Part shown: positions 53,377 through 61,797 of the stretch, one piece after another
How the letters are laid out: each line of letters begins with the position of its first letter
How positions within the stretch are numbered: the first letter of the stretch is position 1
From: Litorivita sp050633545
GTDB taxonomy: Bacteria > Pseudomonadota > Alphaproteobacteria > Rhodobacterales > Rhodobacteraceae
Reading direction: 5' to 3'
DNA length: 64,000 nucleotides
Assembly: GCA_050633545.1 (NCBI GenBank)
Contig: JBOEGS010000005.1
Location: 62,001-126,000, forward strand
Translations under genes and position numbers: made by a program
Notes under the pieces: model-generated
The model's input: the letters and a program-made list of their open reading frames with translations, nothing else
Database searches by the model: none
What the model was told of the DNA's origin: nothing

Positions 53377-53934
53377 ATGCCACAGCTTGCTTTTCAGAAC
53401 ATCATTCAGTTCGTAAAAAGTATCTATATATTGGGTATCACGGCCTTGATCATCATCTTGGCGATGCTGCCGCACCGCGCCAAAGCACAGGACGCGCCGT
53501 TGCTGCGTGTCTATGATCTGCGCACGGCCCCAAATGCCGCTTTGCCGCCCGCCGAAACATATCTAAGTGCAAGTATGGATTTGGCCGCGCTGCAAGATCT
53601 GCCACAAGAAGCGTTTGAGACCAGCACAATCTGGACCGACGGTGTTCAACTATTCGAAGGTGTCAGCCTGCGCGCTTTGCTAGAACCGCTCGCGCTTGAT
53701 CGTGGCCAGTTGATCCTAATCGCCCAAAATGATTATCAAGTGCGCCTATCGGTCGAGGATGCAATCACCCAAGAAGGGCTCTTGGCCCATAGCCGCAACG
53801 GGCAACCGATGTCTTTGCGCGACAAGGGGCCGCTATGGCTGGTCTATCCCTATGACAAGAGTGCGGTTTACCGCAGCGAAACCATTTTTGCGCAAAGTGT
53901 CTGGCAATTGGACCGTATCGTGATTTTGCCCTAA
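53377..53934 (+). CDS. Exported oxidoreductase (molybdopterin-binding) fold protein without cysteine
   Basis: A 185-residue protein. Its N-terminal membrane helix (VKSIYILGITALIIILAMLPHRAKAQ) is either a signal peptide cleaved after AKAQ or an anchor. The rest resembles the SUOX/YedY-type molybdopterin-binding domain (TSTIWTDGVQLFEGVSLRALLEPL, NDYQVRLSVEDAITQEGLLAHSRNGQPMSLRDKGPLWLVYP). In the enzyme family a conserved Cys holds molybdenum; this protein has no cysteine at all, so it cannot be a typical Mo enzyme. It sits directly upstream of the hybrid kinase gene, so a role as its periplasmic sensing partner is plausible. Confidence 0.75.
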   Translation: MPQLAFQNIIQFVKSIYILGITALIIILAMLPHRAKAQDAPLLRVYDLRTAPNAALPPAETYLSASMDLAALQDLPQEAFETSTIWTDGVQLFEGVSLRALLEPLALDRGQLILIAQNDYQVRLSVEDAITQEGLLAHSRNGQPMSLRDKGPLWLVYPYDKSAVYRSETIFAQSVWQLDRIVILP

Positions 53935-54014
53935 CCTGATCGGGTTGGCAGGACCAGCGCGGACCCGAGTTCTGGACTGCGACCGCCCTGCGGCCAGTAC
54001 GAAAGGCAGTCGAG

Positions 54015-56792
54015 ATGAAGTCGCCCCGCGCCCGATCAGGGCTCCGCCCCCGCTGGATTCAGATCAGCCTGCTGGGACTGGTGGCGATCGCCTCGTTGTT
54101 CTTACTGATTTACCTGTCCAGCTCCGTCTCGCAAAAGCTGCGCGAGCTTGGGTCAGCGCGTGCGGACAACGTGCAATGGACCATGAGCCAGATCGAGGTC
54201 GAATTTCTCGATTTTCAGGCGGCCGTAGCGCAGGCGCAAACGCGCGCTTCGTCTCTCCAAGGACAACCGCAAACCGAGGTCAAAAGCGCATTGGCCAACC
54301 TGCGCAAGCGCTACAACATTTTCTACAGCCGCCTGGAGACTATCGCTGGCAGTGCACTCTATCGTCCGATCCTTGGTTATTCAAATCTGCGAGGGCGCTT
54401 CGAAGATATCGCGCAGGTGACCTATGGGCTGGTGCCGACCATAGATGCGAATGACGCGACTTTGCTACAGGCCTTGCCAGCAGTCGCGCAAACCATTGCC
54501 CCGCTGAGGCAAGACCTGCGCCTTATCTCGACCGAGGGCAACCGGCAGCTGGCGCTACAGGCCGACCGAGCGCGCGAAGATGCGGCGCGCGTTCTCAAAC
54601 TCGTCGCCGCGGTTGGCCTTCTGCTGGCCGTTGCTGTGATTTGGCTCATATTTGTCTTCTGGCGGCTTTACCGGTTGAACCGCAGCCGTGCGATCACCAA
54701 TCGCGCAATCCTCACGCGGATCGAAACCATTATCTCCACCTCGCGCGACGCGATTATCGTGTGTGATCCTATGGGGCAAATATCCGATTTCAACTCCGCT
54801 GCCGAAGCCCTGTTTGGCCGCACGCGTGCGCAGGCCGAAACTTTGGATCTGGGCGTCTTTTTGCGCAAACCGATCACAGCGCAGCGCGTGGATGGCGCTG
54901 CAGTGCACGAGCAAATCAGCCGCCGCGTCGATACCGCAGAGCTATTGAAAAGCTGCGTGGGAGGCGCAAGCCGCAGCGAGCAACTTTTGGGCCGTGATGC
55001 GCAGGGGCGGCATTTCGCAATCGAGCTGACTGTGGATCGTGCCGAGCATGACGGCCGCACGATCTTGGTCTGTTTTGTGCGAAATATCTCGCACCGGCTT
55101 GCCGCCGAGCAAGAATTGGTGCGCTCGCGCGACAAAGCCTTGGCAGGTGAGCGAGCCAAGGCGCGTTTTCTCGCGGTAATGAGCCACGAGATGCGCACAC
55201 CGCTCAACGGCATTTTGGGAACAATTGATTTGCTCGACAGCACGGATATGACCCCTCAACAACGCGAATTAACCGATGTATTGCGCAACTCCGGTCAGGT
55301 TTTGCTAAGCCATATCAACGAAGTGCTCGACATCACCCGTATCGAGAGCGGCCAACTCCCACTCCAGCGCGCGCCCTTCGACCTTGATGTTCTGCTTGGC
55401 GAGGTGGTGCAAAGCTTGCGTCCGATTGCTGCTGCGAATGGCAACAGCATCACCTTGACCGCAAATAGCTTGGGGCTGGTATCGGGCACCCGCGGACGCA
55501 TAAGGCAGGTTTTGGTCAATCTGGTGAGCAATGCCGCCAAGTTCACCAAAGACGGCGAGATCGCGATTGACGCGGCACGGACCGGCGGGGATCAGATCGA
55601 ATTCCAAATCAGTGATACGGGCAGCGGCATCCCGACCGAGGCCCTCGCCCGCGTGTTTGAAGATTTCGTGCGCCTGAGCGAAGGTCGCGCGGATGACACC
55701 GAGGGAACGGGGCTCGGGCTGGGCATCACGCGCAACCTTGTCACCGCCATGGGCGGCGAGATCGGCGCAGAAAGCGAATTTGGCGAAGGGAGCCTCTTTT
55801 GGGTGCGCCTCCCCCTGCCCGCCACCGATATGGATGCGCCTGCAAGCTCTCGCGCCGCAGTCTTACCCGCGCCGACCCGCGCCGCAACGCTTACCGCGCA
55901 ACCCGATGATGCCGCCGCGCCGGCCTCGGCGCCAGCCGCCAAGCCAAAGGTAGCGCCCCCCCCTTCGAGTGGCTCAAAGCCTCTGGACGTGCTGATCGTC
56001 GAAGACAACAAAACCAACCGCTTCATCGCACGTGAAATGCTGCGCCGTGACGGGCACCGCGTCACCGAAGCACATGATGGGATCGATGGGGTCGATGCCG
56101 CAGTCGCCAAGGCTTACGATTTGATCTTGATGGATATTTCCATGCCCCGCATGGATGGGGTCGAGGCAACAAAAGCGATCCGTGCCTCGGGCGGCGCATC
56201 GCAAGACAGCCGCATTATCGCGCTGACGGCCCATGCCCAACCCGAAGATCACGCGCGCTACCTTGCTGCGGGGATGGAAGCGGTGCTCAGCAAACCGCTG
56301 CGTTGGGCGGTTTTGCGCGAGATGCTCTGCCCCGAAGCTGAGCGCGATGAGGCGCGGGCGGCTCCGCCCGCCGCGGGCGAAGAAACGCCTGATCTGGACC
56401 GCGACGCTTTGGCCGAAATGCGCCGTGCGCTTCCGCAGGCGACCTTCATCCGCCTTGCGCAGGAATTCATTGCCGAGGGCGACGCCTTTATCGCGGCTCT
56501 GGAGCGGTTGATCGAGATGTCGCCGTCAGCGGCGCGCGCCGCTTTGCACGGCTTTGCCGGATCTTGCGCGACCTTCGGTGCTAGAGCCTTGCATGAGGCG
56601 CTCGGCCGCTGCGAGATGATCGCCAGTGAGGGGTCCGATTGGACCGCGCGCGCGGCCAAAGGCGTGGCCCCGATCCCCGAAATGTGGTCGCGGGCAAAGC
56701 GGGCTTTGAGCGAGGATGCCCATATGGCCGAGGCCGCAGCTTCGCAGGGAGTTGAGCGCGACGCTACATCGAATTCCAAACATGCGTCCTGA
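54015..56792 (+). CDS. Hybrid sensor histidine kinase with receiver and HPt domains
   Basis: A 925-residue inner-membrane sensor. TM1 is at about 17-36, followed by a helical periplasmic region of about 160 residues, and TM2 is near 196-217. Next come a PAS domain (ISTSRDAIIVCDPMGQISDFNSAAEALFG), the HisKA domain (H near residue 391 in VMSHEMRTPLNGIL) and an ATPase (NLVSNAAKFTKDGEIAI, DTGSGIP, GTGLGLGI). A long Ala/Pro linker leads to a receiver (VEDNKTNRFIAREML, phospho-D near 708 in LILMDISMPRMDG) and a C-terminal HPt (H near 844 in LHGFAGSCATFGA). The internal relay ends on an HPt, so a separate regulator must receive phosphate, most likely the LuxR-type gene at 52462. No strong ribosome site precedes the ATG. 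Confidence 0.92.
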   Translation: MKSPRARSGLRPRWIQISLLGLVAIASLFLLIYLSSSVSQKLRELGSARADNVQWTMSQIEVEFLDFQAAVAQAQTRASSLQGQPQTEVKSALANLRKRYNIFYSRLETIAGSALYRPILGYSNLRGRFEDIAQVTYGLVPTIDANDATLLQALPAVAQTIAPLRQDLRLISTEGNRQLALQADRAREDAARVLKLVAAVGLLLAVAVIWLIFVFWRLYRLNRSRAITNRAILTRIETIISTSRDAIIVCDPMGQISDFNSAAEALFGRTRAQAETLDLGVFLRKPITAQRVDGAAVHEQISRRVDTAELLKSCVGGASRSEQLLGRDAQGRHFAIELTVDRAEHDGRTILVCFVRNISHRLAAEQELVRSRDKALAGERAKARFLAVMSHEMRTPLNGILGTIDLLDSTDMTPQQRELTDVLRNSGQVLLSHINEVLDITRIESGQLPLQRAPFDLDVLLGEVVQSLRPIAAANGNSITLTANSLGLVSGTRGRIRQVLVNLVSNAAKFTKDGEIAIDAARTGGDQIEFQISDTGSGIPTEALARVFEDFVRLSEGRADDTEGTGLGLGITRNLVTAMGGEIGAESEFGEGSLFWVRLPLPATDMDAPASSRAAVLPAPTRAATLTAQPDDAAAPASAPAAKPKVAPPPSSGSKPLDVLIVEDNKTNRFIAREMLRRDGHRVTEAHDGIDGVDAAVAKAYDLILMDISMPRMDGVEATKAIRASGGASQDSRIIALTAHAQPEDHARYLAAGMEAVLSKPLRWAVLREMLCPEAERDEARAAPPAAGEETPDLDRDALAEMRRALPQATFIRLAQEFIAEGDAFIAALERLIEMSPSAARAALHGFAGSCATFGARALHEALGRCEMIASEGSDWTARAAKGVAPIPEMWSRAKRALSEDAHMAEAAASQGVERDATSNSKHAS

Positions 56793-56810
56793 TCCGGACG
56801 GGCGGGCCAA

Positions 56811-56842
56811 CAAAAAACGCGGGCTACAAAAAAGCCCGCGTT
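56811..56842 (-). terminator. Intrinsic terminator of the ABC binding-protein gene
   Basis: A perfect 10-bp stem AACGCGGGCT with AGCCCGCGTT, 7-base loop, followed on the minus strand by TTTTTTG. It lies 25 bp past the stop codon of the substrate-binding protein gene. Confidence 0.9.
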
Positions 56843-56867
56843 CCACCGTGTTGTCAGCCCAATTGGA

Positions 56868-57866
56868 TTACTTCAACGCTTCGTCGGTAATCTCCAGCGT
56901 ATAGGCGCCTTCGGGGGTCTTGCTGATCACCGGATCGGAGCCTCCCGCCAAAAGCGTCGCAACCGTGCGTTCAAAATCGGCCGGATCAAGTGATCCGTTG
57001 GACCCAGCGGTCAGTTTGGCGATCTCGCCCATCATCCGTTTCTGATGCTCTTCAGTTTGCGCACCGGTCTCGTCAAATTCGAGAACGATCTCTGCCGCTT
57101 CTTCGGGATTTGCCTCGGCATATTTCCAACCCTTCATCGAGGCGCGCACGAATTTCACCATTTTGGCCTTGAAGGCCGGATCGGCCAGTTTCTCTTCGAG
57201 CGCATAAATCCCGTCTTCGAGCGTCGCAACGCCTTGGTCCTCATATTTGAATGTGACCAATTCGTCGGGGCTGACCCCTGCATCAAGGACCTGACCGTAT
57301 TCATTATACGTCATGGTCGAAATACAATCGGCTTGGCGCTGGATCAGCGGATCAACGTTGAACCCTTGTTTGAGGACGGTCACGCCATCCTCGCCGCCTG
57401 CGGTGGAAATCCCTTCTTGGCTCATCCACGACAGGAAGGGATATTCATTGCCAAAGAACCACACGCCGATGGTCTTGCCCTTGAAGTCTTGCGGGCTGGT
57501 GATGCCGGTGTCCTTCCAGCAAGTCAGCATCAGCCCCGAGGTTTTGAACGGCTGCGCGATATTGACCACCGGCAAACCCTTTTCGCGCGCGGCCAATGCC
57601 GAAGGCATCCAGTTGAGCATCACATCCGCGCCGCCCCCCGCGAGCACCTGCGGAGGAGCAATATCTGGGCCGCCAGGCAAGATGGTCACCTCAAGCCCCT
57701 CTTCGTCGTAAAACCCCTTTTCGAGGGCGACATAATACCCTGCGAATTGCGCCTGCGTGACCCATTGCAATTGCAGTTTCACCGTATTGTCGGCATGCGA
57801 GGCGGCTTGCGCCATCGGCGCGCTGGCAAGCCCAAGGGCGAGTGCCAAGCTGGCTATGGTCTTCAT
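56868..57866 (-). CDS. ABC transporter substrate-binding protein (NMT1/THI5-like)
   Basis: A 332-residue periplasmic binding protein. The signal peptide MKTIASLALALGLASAPMAQA is cleaved before ASHADNTVK. The mature protein matches the NMT1/ThiY-type family used for thiamine precursors, pyrimidines and similar heterocycles: VKLQLQWVTQAQFAGYYVALEKG, FYDEEGLEVTILPGGPDIAPPQVLAGG, ADVMLNWMPSALAAREKG and KGKTIGVWFFGNEYPF. Given the neighbouring dihydropyrimidinase, the ligand is probably a pyrimidine or related compound. The start is the ATG at 57866 with GGGAG upstream. Its partner permeases and ATPase lie beyond the VPLPA-CTERM gene. Confidence 0.9.
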   Translation of the reverse strand: MKTIASLALALGLASAPMAQAASHADNTVKLQLQWVTQAQFAGYYVALEKGFYDEEGLEVTILPGGPDIAPPQVLAGGGADVMLNWMPSALAAREKGLPVVNIAQPFKTSGLMLTCWKDTGITSPQDFKGKTIGVWFFGNEYPFLSWMSQEGISTAGGEDGVTVLKQGFNVDPLIQRQADCISTMTYNEYGQVLDAGVSPDELVTFKYEDQGVATLEDGIYALEEKLADPAFKAKMVKFVRASMKGWKYAEANPEEAAEIVLEFDETGAQTEEHQKRMMGEIAKLTAGSNGSLDPADFERTVATLLAGGSDPVISKTPEGAYTLEITDEALK

Positions 57867-58122
57867 GATCGTGCTCCCAGTTGTCCAGTTATTGGGCGAT
57901 GGTGGCACTCATCTGGGTTTCGCTCAACTAAATCTTTGACCAAATGGTCCAAGGCCGCGTTTTTCGCTCAAAACTTAGGCGCAGATCGCGATTGCCACCC
58001 GCCCCCACACCCCGCGCCACTTGAAATGCGGCAAGGATTGACGTAAAGTAAGGCTGCGCTCTATTTCGAGCGCTGCTCTAAACCTAATTTTCTATTTTAA
58101 ACAATCAATTCAGGAGGAAACC

Positions 58123-58701
58123 ATGTTTTCCATTGCAAGCCTTAAGGGCTATCTGCCTGCCACGCTTCTCTCTATCGGTCTATTGAGCGCGCAAAGCAGC
58201 CATGCTGCCGTGCTCGATTTCTCGTCTTTGTCGACGGGGTCCAATGTAGGCGCGTCATTTGCCATTCCCGATGCCATCGTCTCCCCTTCGGAGGGGACGC
58301 TTTATCGCTATGGGGGCGTTACCGACAAAATCTGTTCGATCAGCGCCACGGCCTTCAACTGCGAGGCGGATCTGGAGATCGACTTTATCCCCGATGTTTA
58401 TGATGTGAGCGTTACCTTCGGCACGTTCAACGCTGGCGATTACGTCGATCTTATGGTCTATGGCGCGGGCGGGGCTTTGCTCGATACATTGGCCATCGTG
58501 GGCAATGCGGTTGTCGATCTGTCCGGTTATGGGCTGATCAGCTCGCTGTTCTTCGATGACAGCTCGACCGGTGCGGGCTATTCCTATGAGGCGATCACCT
58601 ATGAAGTCGCCCCTGCGGTTCCACTGCCTGCGGGTTTGCCTTTGCTCTTGACGGGCATGGCCGCATTCGCGGGGCTGCGCCGTTCGAAACGCGCCGCGTA
58701 A
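58123..58701 (+). CDS. Small VPLPA-CTERM surface protein
   Basis: A 192-residue exported protein. The signal peptide ends near QSSHA-AVLDF. The C-terminus is a VPLPA-CTERM sorting signal: VPLPAGLPLLLTG, a hydrophobic helix, then LRRSKRAA. The mature domain is a compact beta-rich module, with YDVSVTFGTFNAGDYVDLMVYGAGGALLD suggesting a jelly-roll or carbohydrate-binding fold, and it has two cysteines (KICSIS, FNCEAD). A strong ribosome site, AGGAGG, lies at 58112-58117. It is on the opposite strand to the transport genes that flank it, and it is the second such protein in the window. Confidence 0.85.
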   Translation: MFSIASLKGYLPATLLSIGLLSAQSSHAAVLDFSSLSTGSNVGASFAIPDAIVSPSEGTLYRYGGVTDKICSISATAFNCEADLEIDFIPDVYDVSVTFGTFNAGDYVDLMVYGAGGALLDTLAIVGNAVVDLSGYGLISSLFFDDSSTGAGYSYEAITYEVAPAVPLPAGLPLLLTGMAAFAGLRRSKRAA

Positions 58702-58717
58702 ACACCAAAGAAAAACG

Positions 58718-58747
58718 AAATGCCGGACATCCAATGTCCGGCATTTT
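58718..58747. terminator. Bidirectional intrinsic terminator
   Basis: A perfect 13-bp stem AAATGCCGGACAT with ATGTCCGGCATTT, 3-base loop, and T/A tracts on both strands. It separates the VPLPA-CTERM gene from the convergent permease gene. Confidence 0.93.
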
Positions 58748-58754
58748 ATCTCGA

Positions 58755-59603
58755 TTACCCGCGCCGCTGTGACGGGTGCCAAAAGGTCACCAACCGCTCC
58801 AAAACCGCGATTGCGCCGTAAAACGCGCTGCCTGCGACGGCGGCGACGACAATCTCGGCCCATACCATATCAAGCGCCAATTGCCCGACCGAGGTCGATA
58901 TACGAAAGCCCATACCAACCACGGGCGAACCGAAAAATTCGGCGACGATGGCCCCGATCAGCGCGAGGGTGGAGGCGATTTTCAAACCGTTGAAAACAAA
59001 AGGCATCGCGGCGGGCAGGCGCAGCTTCCACAGCCCCTGCCAATAGCTCGCGGCCCATGTTTTCATCTGGTCACGCTGCATGGCCGAGGTCTCTTGCAGG
59101 CCTGCAGTGACATTCACCAGCACCGGAAAGAACACCATCACCACCACAACCGCAGCCTTGGAGTGCCAATCAAACCCATACCACATCACAAGGATCGGCG
59201 CGGTGCCGACGATGGGCAAGGCAGCAACAAAATTGCCAACCGGCAAGAGCCCACGGCGCAAGAACTCCGAGCGGTCCACGATGATCGCCACGGCGCAAGC
59301 GGCCACCACCCCGATCACATAGCCCGAGAGCGCGCCTTTGACGAAGGTTTGCACGAAATCGGCCCAAAGGATCGGCAGGCTTGCTGCCAGCCGCGCCGCA
59401 ATCAACGAGGGCGCGGGCAAGATCACCATCGGCACGCCCAGCCCGCGCACCACCAATTCCCAAATCGCCAAGAGCGTCAGGCCAAAGATCACCGGCACGG
59501 CCAATTTGGCCCCCTGTGTGCCCTTTGCCGGACCGGAGGCGATGCGAAGATTGAGATAAAAGGCCGCCGCCCAAAGCAAGAATGCCGCAATCACAAGGCT
59601 CAT
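58755..59603 (-). CDS. ABC transporter permease (SsuC/TauC type), subunit 2
   Basis: A 282-residue inner-membrane permease with about six to seven hydrophobic segments and the BPD_transp_1 EAA-like loop (QMKTWAASYWQGLWKLRLPAAMPFVFNGLK). The start is the ATG at 59603, overlapping the upstream permease stop by 4 bp (59600-59603); the frame also continues open further upstream, but that reading is antisense or out of frame to the other permease. It would form a heterodimer with that permease. Confidence 0.92.
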   Translation of the reverse strand: MSLVIAAFLLWAAAFYLNLRIASGPAKGTQGAKLAVPVIFGLTLLAIWELVVRGLGVPMVILPAPSLIAARLAASLPILWADFVQTFVKGALSGYVIGVVAACAVAIIVDRSEFLRRGLLPVGNFVAALPIVGTAPILVMWYGFDWHSKAAVVVVMVFFPVLVNVTAGLQETSAMQRDQMKTWAASYWQGLWKLRLPAAMPFVFNGLKIASTLALIGAIVAEFFGSPVVGMGFRISTSVGQLALDMVWAEIVVAAVAGSAFYGAIAVLERLVTFWHPSQRRG

Positions 59604-60526
59604 TTGCCATACCCCATTTTCTTGAGCGTCACCCGCTCGAGCCCGCCAATGATCGCCACAAGGCTGGCCGCAAGGATCGCGGTGGCAAAGAGCGCCGACC
59701 AGATTTGGATGGTCTGGCCGTAGTAGCTGCCCGTCAACAGACGCGCGCCAAGACCGCGCACCGCGCCGGTGGGCAATTCGCCCACAATCGCCCCGACAAG
59801 CGAGGCCGCGATGCCGATTTTGAGCGAGGTAAACAGATAGGGCACCGAGCTGGGCAAACGCAGGGTCCAAAAGCTTTGTGCGGCGCTGGCGCCCCATGTG
59901 CGCATCTGGTCGAGCTGCATGGCCGACGGGCTGCGCAGGCCTTTGACCATGCCGACAACGACGGGGAAAAACGACAGATAGGCCGAAATGATCGCCTTGG
60001 GGATCAACCCCTGCACACCAATGGAATTGAACACCACGATGATCATCGGCGCGATGGCCAGAACGGGAATGGTCTGGCTGGCGATGGCCCATGGCATCAC
60101 GCTCATATCCATCGCGCGGCTGTGCACGATGCCGATGGCCAACATGATCCCTGCCGCCGTGCCCATGGCAAAGCCAAGCAAGGTCGCCGACAGCGTGATC
60201 CAGCCATGAAACACCAAACTGCGTTTCGAGGTGATCTTCTTCTCGACCGTGGTCTGCCATAGCTCGACCGCGACCTGATGCGGGGCGGGCAAACGCGGTT
60301 TGCTTTGCACAAGCGTGTCGCCCCATTGCGCAGGATTGGCCAAGGCCAGCGAGATGGCCGAAAGGTCGCGCCGCTCCTTTGCCCCCGCGACCGACACCTC
60401 GGCCCCTGCCCGTTCGGCATTGGTGAGCGCGGTTTTGATATTCATCGGCACGCAGGCCAGATACCAAAACCCCAAGATCACGGCCACGACGCTCAGAACC
60501 GGAAAAACATTCCTAATCATAGGCAT
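59600..60526 (-). CDS. ABC transporter permease (SsuC/TauC type), subunit 1
   Basis: A 308-residue permease with an N-terminal segment (VFPVLSVVAVILGFWYLACV), a periplasmic stretch, and the membrane domain. The EAA-like loop is QMRTWGASAAQSFWTLRLPSSVPYLFTSLK. It overlaps the ATPase gene by 14 bp (60513-60526) and the next permease by 4 bp, so the three are translated together. The family handles taurine, alkanesulphonates, thiamine precursors and pyrimidines; context points to a pyrimidine-related substrate. Confidence 0.92.
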   Translation of the reverse strand: MPMIRNVFPVLSVVAVILGFWYLACVPMNIKTALTNAERAGAEVSVAGAKERRDLSAISLALANPAQWGDTLVQSKPRLPAPHQVAVELWQTTVEKKITSKRSLVFHGWITLSATLLGFAMGTAAGIMLAIGIVHSRAMDMSVMPWAIASQTIPVLAIAPMIIVVFNSIGVQGLIPKAIISAYLSFFPVVVGMVKGLRSPSAMQLDQMRTWGASAAQSFWTLRLPSSVPYLFTSLKIGIAASLVGAIVGELPTGAVRGLGARLLTGSYYGQTIQIWSALFATAILAASLVAIIGGLERVTLKKMGYGK

Positions 60527-61304
60527 GCCCCGCGCGCAGCCCTTCGCGGACGCGATGCGCGATTTGCAGGAATTCCGGCGTGTCGCGGATATCGAGCGGG
60601 CGCTCGCGCGGCAATGTGCTTTCGATCACATCGGTGATCCGCCCCGGACGCGGGCTCATCACGACGATATGGGTCGATAGATAGACCGCCTCGGGGATCG
60701 AATGGGTGACAAAGCCGATGGTTTTGCCAGTGCGCGCCCACAGTTTGAGCAATTCCTCGTTCAAATGGTCGCGCACGATCTCGTCCAGCGCGCCAAACGG
60801 CTCGTCCATCAAGAGGATATCAGCATCAAAGCCGAGCGCGCGGGCAATCGAGGCGCGCTGCTGCATCCCGCCCGACAATTGCCACGGAAACTTTCCGCCA
60901 AATCCTTCGAGATCGACAAGCGCGAGGGTCTTTTCCACCCGTTCGGCCCTCTCGGCCTTGGAAAACCCCATAATTTCAAGCGGAAGCGAGATATTGCCCG
61001 CAATCGTTCGCCATGGATAAAGGCCCGCGGCTTGGAACACATAGCCATAGGCGCGCGCTTTGCGGGCCTCTTCGGGGGACATGCCATTGACGGTGATCAA
61101 ACCGCCGGTCGGTTGCTCGAGCGCCGCGATGGTCCGCAAAAACGTGGTCTTGCCGCAGCCCGAGGGGCCGATAAAGCTGACGAAATCGCCTGCGCCAATA
61201 TCAAGGTTCACATCGCGCAGCGCCTGCACGGGGCCGTCTTTGGTTTGAAAGGTCAGGTCCAGCCCTTTGGCGGAAATCACGGGCGATGGGTCAGTCATGG
61301 TCAT
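60513..61304 (-). CDS. ABC transporter ATP-binding protein
   Basis: A 263-residue cytoplasmic ATPase of the SsuB/TauB type with Walker A GPSGCGKTT, Q-loop FQAAGLYPW, signature LSGGMQQRASIARAL, Walker B ILLMDEPFGALDE and an H-loop in VTHSIPEA. The start used is the ATG at 61304; a second in-frame ATG lies 6 bases later and a longer reading to 61370 would run into the upstream gene. It overlaps the membrane-protein gene (stop at 61291) by 14 bp. Confidence 0.93.
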   Translation of the reverse strand: MTMTDPSPVISAKGLDLTFQTKDGPVQALRDVNLDIGAGDFVSFIGPSGCGKTTFLRTIAALEQPTGGLITVNGMSPEEARKARAYGYVFQAAGLYPWRTIAGNISLPLEIMGFSKAERAERVEKTLALVDLEGFGGKFPWQLSGGMQQRASIARALGFDADILLMDEPFGALDEIVRDHLNEELLKLWARTGKTIGFVTHSIPEAVYLSTHIVVMSPRPGRITDVIESTLPRERPLDIRDTPEFLQIAHRVREGLRAGHAYD

Positions 61305-61797
61305 AGAGTCTCGATGCGATAAGAGGAGCGATAACAAGCGAAAGCGCGGCGGGCAAATAGGGCAAGGCATGGTTCAGGACGCCGTCCGTATCGGCGCGCG
61401 AAACAAAGAAAGCAAACACCCGATCGCCGAACAGCAGATATAAGGCGAGCGAACACAAAAGCGCGGCCAAACCGCCCGAGCGCCGCAAGCGGGCGGCGGT
61501 CCATGTGCCGGAGCCAGACGCGGACCGGTAGAGCAAGACCCAAACCGGACTGGCGATCGCGATAAAGAACGGGGCGAGTAGGAAAGACGCGAAGACCAAC
61601 CCGACCAACAAAATGGCCAAGCCTGACAAACGGTCAACAAGGTAGATTTGCTCGGCGTTGGTCTGGGCGATCCGCGCGACGTTCCAGATGAGATAGCAAA
61701 CAAGCGTCGCCGCCCCTGTCGCAAGGGTCGTCAACCAGATGAACCCCAGATAACGCAGCCAAAATCCATGTAAGGGATCGTCCTTGTCTTCCATCAA
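61291..61797 (-). CDS. Small four-helix membrane protein in the pyrimidine operon
   Basis: A 168-residue membrane protein of unknown family: four to five hydrophobic segments (around YLGFIWLTTLATGAATLVC, LAILLVGLVFASFLLAPFF, LAALLCSLALYLLFG and LPAALSLVIAPLIA). There are no recognisable catalytic or transport motifs. Its start codon overlaps the dihydropyrimidinase stop by 4 bp, and its end overlaps the ATPase start, so it is tightly built into the operon. It may be an accessory to the transporter or simply a co-inherited protein. Confidence 0.8.
   Translation of the reverse strand: MMEDKDDPLHGFWLRYLGFIWLTTLATGAATLVCYLIWNVARIAQTNAEQIYLVDRLSGLAILLVGLVFASFLLAPFFIAIASPVWVLLYRSASGSGTWTAARLRRSGGLAALLCSLALYLLFGDRVFAFFVSRADTDGVLNHALPYLPAALSLVIAPLIASRLYDHD

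Noticed and set aside
59604..60467. The frame of the second permease continues open for 288 codons upstream of 59603
   Set aside because: That stretch is the other frame of the first permease gene; the permease with full EAA loop and hydrophobic segments starts at 59603, with a 4-bp overlap typical of operons.
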